A stretch of 7,446 nt of DNA from Chloroflexota bacterium. Its GTDB lineage: Bacteria; Chloroflexota; Anaerolineae; Anaerolineales; UBA4823. Position numbers and translations under genes: made by a program. The DNA lies in the NCBI GenBank assembly GCA_017860725.1, contig JAGDMX010000114.1, forward strand, positions 1-7,446, in the 5' to 3' direction. The notes under the pieces are model-generated. The model ran no database searches. It was not told where the DNA came from and saw only the letters and a list, made by a program, of their open reading frames with translations. Below, in pieces: positions 1 to 5,718 of the stretch (position 1 is the first letter of the stretch; each line of letters begins with the position of its first letter).

Positions 1-441
1 GGTGCCCCTGATCCGGGGAACCCCTCTTCGATAGACCCAGATCAGATCAACACGTGGGTGGAAGAAGGCGTCATCGAATGGTGGGGCTGGCAGGCAGACA
101 CGCGCATCGTATTTGCGCAGAGTCATATCATCGTGCTGCCATCTTCATACGGTGAAGGCATACCGGTAGTTCTGCTGGAAGCGGCTGCCAGTGGGCGTGC
201 GGTGGTAGCATCGGATATCCCTGGTTGCCGAGAGGCGGTGCAAACCGGATACAATGGCCTGCTTGTGCCCCCCAATGATGCTCTGGCATTGGCACAGGCT
301 TTGCGCACTTTGATTGCTGACCCAGAGCGATACCGGCAAATGGGTGCCAATGGACGGCAACTCGTTTTAGCGCGTTTCACGGTTTCTCAGGTGAATGCGG
401 AGACCCTGGCGTTGTACCAGCAGCTGCTCTCTAATCATTAA
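1..441 (+). CDS. Glycosyltransferase family 4, C-terminal part (5' end outside the window)
   Basis: This is the C-terminal 146 residues of a GT-B fold, family 4 glycosyltransferase. The frame is open from base 1, so the gene begins before the window; the in-frame GTG at 58 is not a real start because recognisable family sequence (a GxPDxxNPSS-like stretch) precedes it. The segment is the nucleotide-sugar binding half. It contains PSSYGEGIPVVLLEAAASG, with the E-x7-E pair at visible residues 52 and 60, then VVASDIPGCREAV, NGLLVPPND, and a closing helix typical of the family. Such enzymes move a sugar from a nucleotide donor to a lipid-linked oligosaccharide at the inner face of the membrane. 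The style resembles CapM/PglA-type enzymes, but donor and acceptor cannot be read from sequence. Polysaccharide co-polymerase and polymerase genes follow on the same strand, which supports a role in repeat-unit assembly. The family call is firm; the exact reaction is unknown. Confidence 0.93.
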   Translation, partial: GAPDPGNPSSIDPDQINTWVEEGVIEWWGWQADTRIVFAQSHIIVLPSSYGEGIPVVLLEAAASGRAVVASDIPGCREAVQTGYNGLLVPPNDALALAQALRTLIADPERYRQMGANGRQLVLARFTVSQVNAETLALYQQLLSNH

Positions 442-564
442 GGTCTGGATGATCTCACGACCTCCCGGCGATTTCCCTGGATAGAAGTCGCGGTCTACGT
501 GCAGCAGCGAGCGATGTATATTCAAGCCGGCTTGTATGCATGGTAGAATGATGGCTGTTTTCTA
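442..564. other. Spacer between glycosyltransferase and co-polymerase genes
   Basis: These 123 bases carry no credible gene. No terminator-like stem followed by a T run is seen after the glycosyltransferase stop. The only signal is a promoter-like pair close to the next start codon, listed separately. The co-polymerase gene may therefore be served both by read-through and by its own promoter. Confidence 0.6.
521..549 (+). promoter_or_regulatory. Candidate sigma-70-type promoter for the co-polymerase gene
   Basis: TTCAAG at 521-526 (3 of 6 matches to TTGACA) is followed after exactly 17 bases by TAGAAT at 544-549 (5 of 6 matches to TATAAT). Transcription would begin near 556, only about 9 bases before the ATG at 565. 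The transcript would be nearly leaderless, which fits the absence of a Shine-Dalgarno sequence there. The -35 box is weak and the call rests on pattern alone. Confidence 0.35.
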
Positions 565-1596
565 ATGATGCTCTCGGATTGGAATCTACGCGAGGAAATT
601 CTGGCTGTAAGCCACCGCTGGTGGCTGGCAGTGCTGGCTTTCTTGCTGGGTAGTTTAATCGGAATTGGGATTTCGTTCCTGGTTCCTGGGAACTACCGGG
701 CGGAAAGCGTCTTAGGCATTGCCTATAATGGCGACGCCATTTACAGAAACCCGGACGACTACAAGAACTGGCAGCTTCAACAGTTAAATAATCTCGCTCT
801 GGCACCCGATGTGCTGCGAGAAGCTCTTAAACGTTTGAGGCTGGTCGATCCGTACTGGGGTGACATCTCGCGCAAGCAGTTTCATGCCATGCTCGACCTG
901 TCCTGGCGTAATACCGGCGCCTGGCGATTTTTTGTGGATAACCGCTCAAGCCAGCGCGCGGCTGACGCTGTTGAGACCTGGGTGCAGGTATTTTTGGATA
1001 AATATCAAGAAGCATTGACCTCTACTAGCGAATTGTTTTCGGACTCCGCCCGGGTCAATGAATTGAGTCAAACGGATGCAGAAAAAACAGCACGCCTGAA
1101 TCAGTTGCTCGTTGCTCAAAGCTCCCTGCAGCTTTGGCAGGACGGTGTGGCAAAGGAGCAGATGGAACAACCGCTGGATACCATTTCCCACTGGCGGTTG
1201 TATTCGCTGGCAGCCAATGCGGCTGGCTTTGATCCTGCCTGGAGCTCTATCCTGGAAAGCTTGCCACCAACCGGTTCCTTGCCGGCCGATTATATGCAGT
1301 GGTCGCTTGAACTTCAAGGATTACTTGCCCAGGAGATACAGAACCTGCAAGCTGAATTGACTATATTAAAACAGGATCGCGAGGCTGCAACCCAAGAATA
1401 TGAGCGCCGGGTACAACGTAGTCGAGGACTCACGACTACCACAGTGGTCAGCAGGGCTTCCGATGATGCCTCCACGGTGCGTGCTATCCGCACCACGCCG
1501 ACATATGCCTTGGTCGGCGGCTTGCTTGGGCTTCTGACTTGGCTCTTAATCTGGCTGCTGCGCCGGCGACCAGGATTCCGCCATGACAACCGATAA
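565..1596 (+). CDS. Wzz-like polysaccharide co-polymerase (chain-length regulator), no kinase domain
   Basis: This is a 343-residue membrane protein of the Wzz / polysaccharide co-polymerase type, which controls how long a Wzy-polymerised sugar chain grows. The layout is typical: a short cytosolic N-terminus, a first membrane helix at about residues 18-40, an outer region of about 270 residues, and a second helix at about 312-332 followed by the basic tail LLRRRPG. The outer region starts with a Wzz-like beta segment (YRAESVLGIAY) and has a long charged, probably coiled-coil stretch at about 250-290. There is no Walker A/B or tyrosine-rich tail, so any partner BY-kinase must be encoded elsewhere. 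Only one proline (312) lies at the start of helix 2, whereas classical Wzz proteins have a proline-rich motif there. The start is ambiguous between adjacent ATGs at 565 and 568, and neither has a clear Shine-Dalgarno. The 3' end overlaps the polymerase gene by 14 bases, indicating coupled translation. Confidence 0.82.
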   Translation: MMLSDWNLREEILAVSHRWWLAVLAFLLGSLIGIGISFLVPGNYRAESVLGIAYNGDAIYRNPDDYKNWQLQQLNNLALAPDVLREALKRLRLVDPYWGDISRKQFHAMLDLSWRNTGAWRFFVDNRSSQRAADAVETWVQVFLDKYQEALTSTSELFSDSARVNELSQTDAEKTARLNQLLVAQSSLQLWQDGVAKEQMEQPLDTISHWRLYSLAANAAGFDPAWSSILESLPPTGSLPADYMQWSLELQGLLAQEIQNLQAELTILKQDREAATQEYERRVQRSRGLTTTTVVSRASDDASTVRAIRTTPTYALVGGLLGLLTWLLIWLLRRRPGFRHDNR

Positions 1597-3073
1597 GAAA
1601 TCTCTGCTGGGCTCCTCCCGGGCTTTCTTTTGGGCGTTATTCCTGATGACTCTGACTTTCAGCAGTTTTCCCTACTTTCCACCTGCAATGGGTGGTGAAG
1701 CGTTGGTGCGCCCCCTGGCGATTTACCCCCTGCTGATTTTGCTGATCCTGGTGACAATTCCTTACTTGTTTACGAAGCGACTTCCGACAACCTTGATTTC
1801 CTTCCTGCCATTTGTCATCGCGGTGGTTGCCAGCTCCGCGATTTCACTGTTAATCGGTATTGACGCTACACAAGGAGTATCGCTGACCAGCCGTTTGCTG
1901 CGTGCATTAATCACACTGTTACTTGGCGCGGCGATCTATTTTACTGTGTCGGTTTATCCCCAATCACCTGAAGATATGAAAGCCAGCCTGCGATGGCTAT
2001 ATATTGGTTTTTCTATCGCGCTGTTTTGGGGCTCATTGCAGGCTGTTTATGTCATCCATTTTCAGCCACGCTACTTTAAGGTTCTCGGAGATATCCAACA
2101 ATTCTTTTCAACCCGCCGTTTGTTTGATAACCGTGTATCCGGGCCAACTTATGAACCCAACTGGTTTGCCCAGCAAATTGGGCTTCTACTTTTACCCTGG
2201 CTGTTGGCATCCGTCCTATCCGGGCATACGGTGTTTCGCTGGCGCTGGCGCTGGCTAACGATTGAATGGTTTTTGTTATTGTGGTCGCTGGCAGTGCTGG
2301 TTTTTACCTTCTCACGTGCTGGTCTTGCAGTCATGGCGGCTTTGATCTTCTTGGGTTGGCTGTTATTTCGCCCTGCTCGCCGGGGGACAAAAAAGGTCCA
2401 AAAACCTAAACGCGTGGTTTGGGTTCGGCATCTGTTAGAAGCCGGTGTAATTTTGGCGATCGTGACAGGTCTGGTCTTTGCGGCAGGGAGCAACAATACT
2501 TTCTTCTCTCGCATCTGGGATTACACGTCTGAAGCGCAAAGACCTACCCTGTTTGAGTATGTGCGCTACCTGGGTTTTGGAGCTCGTGTAATGTACAGTG
2601 ATACCGCCTACCGGATCTACAACGCCTATCCACTAACAGGCATTGGCCTGGGTAACTATGCCTTCTTTTTCAACGAATATCTTAAAATTAACAATCTGGC
2701 TTTATACCCGGAAGTACTGCGCATTGTAACACCTGAAAAAGGCATCAATACTCTGATCACGCCTAAAAATTTGTATATGCGCCTACTGGCCGAGACGGGA
2801 TTGATCGGGTTGGCGACATTCGTCGCATTTTCACTGGCTATCGCGGGCTGTGCCATTTACATGCGCCTTTCCTTACGACCAGAGGAGAAATTTTGGGGTA
2901 CGGCAGGGATATTGGGGATCATTGCATTTTCGCTATCTGCCATGTCGTTTGATTCTTTTGCTATCCCAAATATGTGGGTTGTGTTTGGCTTGATCACAGC
3001 TGCAGCCAACCTTTCATTTCGCAATGCGCGTGATAAAGAGCAAAACGCTTTGGGTGCTCATGTCCAGCCTTGA
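1583..3073 (+). CDS. O-antigen ligase / Wzy-type polysaccharide polymerase (Wzy_C-like)
   Basis: This 496-residue protein has about 10-12 hydrophobic membrane segments. It resembles the O-antigen ligase/polymerase superfamily, which joins lipid-linked glycans on the outer face of the membrane. Family landmarks in order are RVSGPTYEPNWFAQQ (184-198), FTFSRAGLAV (241-250) with the conserved arginine R245, a long outer loop at about 303-395, YPLTGIGLGNYAFF (349-362), and TPKNLYMRLLAETGLIGL (393-410). In most relatives the last motif reads HN at its start; here it is KN (K395). With a Wzz-like gene directly upstream and a probably single-membrane host without LPS, a Wzy polymerase role is more likely than ligation to lipid A; this is inference. 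The ATG at 1583 lies inside the end of the co-polymerase gene and has AGGA at 1572-1575, 7 bases upstream. A hexamer repeated three times at 2237-2254 encodes alternating Arg-Trp. Confidence 0.85.
   Translation: MTTDKKSLLGSSRAFFWALFLMTLTFSSFPYFPPAMGGEALVRPLAIYPLLILLILVTIPYLFTKRLPTTLISFLPFVIAVVASSAISLLIGIDATQGVSLTSRLLRALITLLLGAAIYFTVSVYPQSPEDMKASLRWLYIGFSIALFWGSLQAVYVIHFQPRYFKVLGDIQQFFSTRRLFDNRVSGPTYEPNWFAQQIGLLLLPWLLASVLSGHTVFRWRWRWLTIEWFLLLWSLAVLVFTFSRAGLAVMAALIFLGWLLFRPARRGTKKVQKPKRVVWVRHLLEAGVILAIVTGLVFAAGSNNTFFSRIWDYTSEAQRPTLFEYVRYLGFGARVMYSDTAYRIYNAYPLTGIGLGNYAFFFNEYLKINNLALYPEVLRIVTPEKGINTLITPKNLYMRLLAETGLIGLATFVAFSLAIAGCAIYMRLSLRPEEKFWGTAGILGIIAFSLSAMSFDSFAIPNMWVVFGLITAAANLSFRNARDKEQNALGAHVQP
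2237..2254 (+). repeat. Three tandem copies of the hexamer CGCTGG
   Basis: Three perfect copies of a 6-base unit lie inside the polymerase gene. They encode Arg-Trp three times (residues 219-224) at the edge of a membrane segment. Copy-number change would keep the frame. It is short enough to have arisen by chance or simple slippage. Confidence 0.6.
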
Positions 3074-3079
3074 ATGGTG

Positions 3080-3087
3080 AGAGAGGA
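3080..3087 (+). promoter_or_regulatory. Ribosome binding site that decides the TTG start of the protease gene
   Basis: AGAGAGGA lies 9 bases before the TTG at 3097. An in-frame TAG at 3091-3093 rules out any start further upstream, and no other good start lies before the hydrophobic N-terminus. This makes TTG the likely initiation codon. Confidence 0.65.
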
Positions 3088-3096
3088 CCGTAGTTT

Positions 3097-5217
3097 TTGA
3101 AAAAATCTTGTCTTATACCGGCGGTTTTTATTGGTTTGGTGATTCTGTTTGCTGCCAGTTGCTTGATTTTTACTGGCCAAGCGTTTCTAATCCCCTGGCT
3201 GAATGCACGCAGTGAGGCGGGGCTTAGCCCGACTGAACCTTTACCAGAATTTGCCACACCTACTATTCGGACAGGCAGTATCGGTAGCCAGGCAATACAA
3301 CCTCCGGCCACTCCGACCGCCCCTACGACCGAGCCGTTCCCCAAAAGTACACAGGCGGCTGCAACTGAACTGGTAAGTCCACAAACGAGTATTTCGGCGG
3401 CAGAAGAAACGCTAAGTACATTGATTGGGATTACAGTCCCAGCCAGCGACTTGTTTGACCTGGCATATCGTCTGGAAGGGAAGAGTAATATTGCTCCGAC
3501 CCTGGAACCGCCGCTTTTCCCTTTCCAGGTCGGTGCGCAAAAAGCGTTTTGGGTTCTGGATACGGATGCCAACCAGTATTTCCAGGTTCAGACGATTCTG
3601 CAATATGCCACCGAGCACTTATATTTCTGGGTCGAAACGGGGATCCCTTATAATGAAAATGCCTTGCATCGCCTGGCAGAAACCTTTGAAAATCACATTT
3701 ACCCAACCACACGCGCATTTTTCGGCAGTGAATGGACCCCAGGTGTAGACAGTGATCCGCATCTTTATGTTGTGCTGGCAGGTAATGTCGGTAATTCGGT
3801 AGCGGGTTATTTTTCGTCCAATGATGAGTATCCCCCGTTGTTAAGCGAATATTCCAACGGACATGAGATGTTTTTGATCAATGCAGATCAAGTAGCCCTG
3901 GATCAGGAGTACACCTATGGGGTATTGGCGCATGAGTTCCAACACATGATCCATTGGAATCTGGATATTAATGAAGATATCTGGATGAATGAAGGCTTTG
4001 CAGACCTGGCCATGCTGCTGAATGGTTATGATATTGGGGGCGCCGATCTTAGCTATGCAGCCGACCCGGATATCCAGTTAAATTACTGGCCAGACGAGCA
4101 GGAAGAGCTTACTCCCCATTACGGAGCAGCATTTTTGTTCCTTGCCTATTTCCTGGATCGCTTTGGCGAGCAGACCACGCAGCGCCTGGTAGCGCATGCT
4201 GAGAACGGACTAACCAGTATTGACCAGGTGCTGGCTGAGATGAACCTCACCGATCCGGAGACGGGACAGGTGATTACCGCTGAAGACCTGTTTGCGGACT
4301 GGGTGATTGCGACTTATTTGCAGGATGGTGAGGTGGGTGATGGGCGGTATGCTTATAGTAATTATCCGAGCTTACCAGACCCGGAAATTGCCGAGGTTGT
4401 CCGCTCCTGTCCGAATGGTGTTGCCCGACGAGAGGTAAGCCAGTTTGGTGTGGATTATATCCTTGTCCGCTGTCGAGGTGATATTTTATTGGAGTTTGCC
4501 GGGACCGAAGAAGTAGCCTTATTGCCGACGGATCCATATTCTGGCGATTACGCCTTCTGGTCCAACCGAGGGGATGAGGCCGACATGAGCCTGACCCGAG
4601 CCTTTGATTTCCGCAATGTACCTGCTCCGATTTCTATGACCTATTGGACCTGGTACGACTTGGAGCAAGACTACGATTTCCTTTACCTGGAAGCCTCGCT
4701 GGATGGGGAGCGCTGGCAAATCCTGACCACACCAGCAGGCACACCGGAGGACCCCAAAGGCAACAGCTTTGGCTGGGCCTATAACGGTGCAAGCGGCGGT
4801 GGGAATACGCCGCGCTGGATTCAGGAGAATGTCGACCTGTCCCAGTTTGCCGGTCAGCTAGTGAATCTGCGTTTTGAATACGTGACTGACTCGGCGGTCA
4901 ATGGCGAGGGGCAGTTGCTAGATGATATTGCTGTTCCCCAAATCGGCTATTTCTCCGATTTTGAGGCAGACAGCGGCGGTTGGAAAGCGAGCGGATTTGC
5001 CCGGGTGCAGAATGTGCTGCCTCAAACTTACCGAATCTCGCTGATCAAAAGCGGAGAGAATACAACCGTAGAAAAATTTGTACTCTCAGGCGAAAATACG
5101 CTGCAAATCCCGCTACGATTGGGTGATGGGGTGAATGAAGTAGTTTTAGTGGTCTCGGGGACGACCCGGTATACTAACCAGAAAGCTAGCTATCAATATA
5201 GTCTGGAAGAACGTTAG
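3097..5217 (+). CDS. Membrane-anchored or secreted zinc metalloprotease with immune-inhibitor-A-like C-terminal domains
   Basis: This is a 706-residue extracellular protease. It begins MKKS with a hydrophobic segment at about residues 5-35, a signal anchor or signal peptide, then a Pro/Thr/Ser-rich linker to about 110. The catalytic part (about 145-410) contains AHEFQHMIHW with HExxH at 279-283 and, 15 residues later, WMNEGFADLA with E299 as likely third zinc ligand. This is a gluzincin-like pattern, closer to family M30 than to the HExxHxxGxxH signature of M6. From about 475 to 615 there is a beta-rich region (WSNRGDEADMSLTRAFDF, TYWTWYDLEQDYDFLYLEAS, LRFEYVTDSAVNGEGQLLDD) like the jelly-roll domain behind the catalytic domain of immune inhibitor A. 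A final beta-sandwich spans 640-706. C438 and C459 could form a disulfide outside the cell. The gene follows the polymerase by 23 bases and is probably co-transcribed. Substrate is unknown. The protease class is confident; the exact family is less so. Confidence 0.85.
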   Translation: MKKSCLIPAVFIGLVILFAASCLIFTGQAFLIPWLNARSEAGLSPTEPLPEFATPTIRTGSIGSQAIQPPATPTAPTTEPFPKSTQAAATELVSPQTSISAAEETLSTLIGITVPASDLFDLAYRLEGKSNIAPTLEPPLFPFQVGAQKAFWVLDTDANQYFQVQTILQYATEHLYFWVETGIPYNENALHRLAETFENHIYPTTRAFFGSEWTPGVDSDPHLYVVLAGNVGNSVAGYFSSNDEYPPLLSEYSNGHEMFLINADQVALDQEYTYGVLAHEFQHMIHWNLDINEDIWMNEGFADLAMLLNGYDIGGADLSYAADPDIQLNYWPDEQEELTPHYGAAFLFLAYFLDRFGEQTTQRLVAHAENGLTSIDQVLAEMNLTDPETGQVITAEDLFADWVIATYLQDGEVGDGRYAYSNYPSLPDPEIAEVVRSCPNGVARREVSQFGVDYILVRCRGDILLEFAGTEEVALLPTDPYSGDYAFWSNRGDEADMSLTRAFDFRNVPAPISMTYWTWYDLEQDYDFLYLEASLDGERWQILTTPAGTPEDPKGNSFGWAYNGASGGGNTPRWIQENVDLSQFAGQLVNLRFEYVTDSAVNGEGQLLDDIAVPQIGYFSDFEADSGGWKASGFARVQNVLPQTYRISLIKSGENTTVEKFVLSGENTLQIPLRLGDGVNEVVLVVSGTTRYTNQKASYQYSLEER

Positions 5218-5236
5218 CCAGTATCAAGTCTAGAGT

Positions 5237-5281
5237 AAACTCGGGGCTGTCCTATGCAATTCCTGGGCCAGCTCCGAGTTT
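5237..5281. terminator. Stem-loop between convergent genes, possible shared terminator
   Basis: AAACTCGGGGCTG at 5237-5249 pairs with CAGCTCCGAGTTT at 5269-5281. This gives 13 base pairs with one G-U wobble and a 19-base loop. It lies 19 bases after the protease stop and 22 bases after the stop of the minus-strand YtxH gene, so it could end both transcripts. The stem ends in TTT in either direction, but neither side has a long T run, so termination may be weak or need a factor. Confidence 0.55.
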
Positions 5282-5303
5282 GCAGTTTCTGTGTGCCGTT
5301 CGG

Positions 5304-5534
5304 CTAACCTGGGCGTCGCGGGGCACGCAGCTCAGCTAATTGGCGCTCCAATTCCGCCCGGCGGAGCTCGGCAGCGTGGCCGACCTCATCCTGGATGCGC
5401 TGTACCTGGCCCTGGATTTGCCCACGTAGTTCATCGCCGGATGAGGGCGCGAACAAGAGCGCCAGGCTTACCCCAACCAACGCACCCGTGGTCAGGCCGA
5501 TCAAGAAGTTAATCAAGTTCTTTGGTTCATTCAT
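5304..5534 (-). CDS. Small YtxH-type membrane protein
   Basis: This 76-residue protein has the layout of the YtxH family (often annotated as gas-vesicle- or stress-related). It has a short polar N-terminus, a single glycine/alanine-rich membrane helix at about residues 8-28, and then the family signature LLFAPSSGDELR at 26-37. An amphipathic, coiled-coil-like tail (about 38-70) rich in Gln, Glu, Arg and Ala follows. The family is widespread in bacteria and its molecular role is poorly known; the Bacillus member is linked to the general stress response. The start is well fixed: GGAGGTGA on the minus strand (5538-5545) sits 7 bases (counted from GGAGG) before the ATG. A promoter with a perfect TATAAT lies about 85 bases upstream. 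The gene stands alone, convergent with the protease and divergent from the sulfotransferase. Confidence 0.85.
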   Translation of the reverse strand: MNEPKNLINFLIGLTTGALVGVSLALLFAPSSGDELRGQIQGQVQRIQDEVGHAAELRRAELERQLAELRAPRRPG

Positions 5535-5586
5535 TGCTCACCTCCATAGTAGATCTTGATTTTACACCGTATGCCGTCCTGCTCAC
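5527..5586 (-). other. Possible 19-codon leader ORF overlapping the YtxH start
   Basis: On the minus strand a GTG at 5586 follows GGAGG (5592-5596) by 5 bases. It opens a 19-codon frame ending in TGA at 5527-5529, which overlaps the first 8 bases of the YtxH gene in another frame. The GTG lies exactly in the loop of a 6-bp hairpin (GTCCTG/CAGGAC, 5576-5592). This could be a coupled leader peptide or chance; short frames are common and nothing in the predicted peptide is recognisable. Confidence 0.2.
5538..5545 (-). promoter_or_regulatory. Strong Shine-Dalgarno of the YtxH-type gene
   Basis: Read on the minus strand this is GGAGGTGA, an eight-base match to the 16S anti-Shine-Dalgarno, placed 7 bases (from GGAGG) before the ATG at 5534. 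It is the best ribosome binding site in the window and contrasts with the neighbouring sulfotransferase and co-polymerase genes, which have none. Confidence 0.85.
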
Positions 5587-5617
5587 CAGGACCTCCCCCC
5601 TGGATTGATCTAAAAAT

Positions 5618-5646
5618 ATTATATCCAATGTATTAATCTAAGGCAA
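5618..5646 (-). promoter_or_regulatory. Sigma-70-type promoter for the YtxH-type gene
   Basis: On the minus strand TTGCCT (5641-5646) is followed after 17 bases by a perfect TATAAT (5618-5623). Transcription would begin near 5611, giving a leader of roughly 75 bases. This is the strongest promoter match in the window. Confidence 0.65.
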
Positions 5647-5666
5647 CCTTTGATCTCTAACGCTTG

Positions 5667-5672
5667 TATAAT
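5667..5672 (+). promoter_or_regulatory. Candidate -10 element for the sulfotransferase gene
   Basis: A perfect TATAAT lies on the plus strand, with a predicted start near 5679 and a leader of about 40 bases. No good -35 box is found at 16-18 bases; the position falls on CAACCT, overlapping the -35 box of the opposite promoter. Activity may need an activator, or the match may be chance in AT-rich DNA. Confidence 0.4.
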
Positions 5673-5718
5673 TGGCTTGCAGCGCAGAGATTGCTGAATA
5701 CTGAATTCGAGTTATCCA

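Larger units (their letters stand above)
5535..5718. other. Divergent intergenic region between the YtxH gene and sulfotransferase
   Basis: This 184-base region contains promoter elements for both directions, the YtxH leader with its hairpin, and an AT-rich core at about 5605-5675. No tRNA, known riboswitch or further protein gene was recognised. Confidence 0.7.

Noticed and set aside
58..60. GTG as the start of a short glycosyltransferase-like gene
   Set aside because: The same frame is open to base 1 and encodes family-like residues before this codon, so the gene is simply cut by the window edge.
455..805. Minus-strand open frame over the spacer and start of the co-polymerase gene
   Set aside because: It lacks recognisable domains, is rich in Arg/Ser/Pro as expected for a shadow frame, and opposes a clear gene.
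3139..3165. Possible lipoprotein lipobox (LFAASC) in the protease N-terminus
   Set aside because: The -3 residue is alanine rather than Leu/Val/Ile and the hydrophobic segment continues past the cysteine, so a signal anchor or ordinary signal peptide fits better.
2994..3572. Long minus-strand open frame (192 codons) across the end of the polymerase and start of the protease gene
   Set aside because: It is antisense to two well-supported genes, is low-complexity (Val/Ala/Gly/Ser) and matches no family; it mirrors the Pro/Thr-rich linker codons.
5291..5512. Plus-strand open frame antisense to the YtxH-type gene
   Set aside because: The opposite strand has the family signature, a strong ribosome binding site and a promoter; this frame has none.
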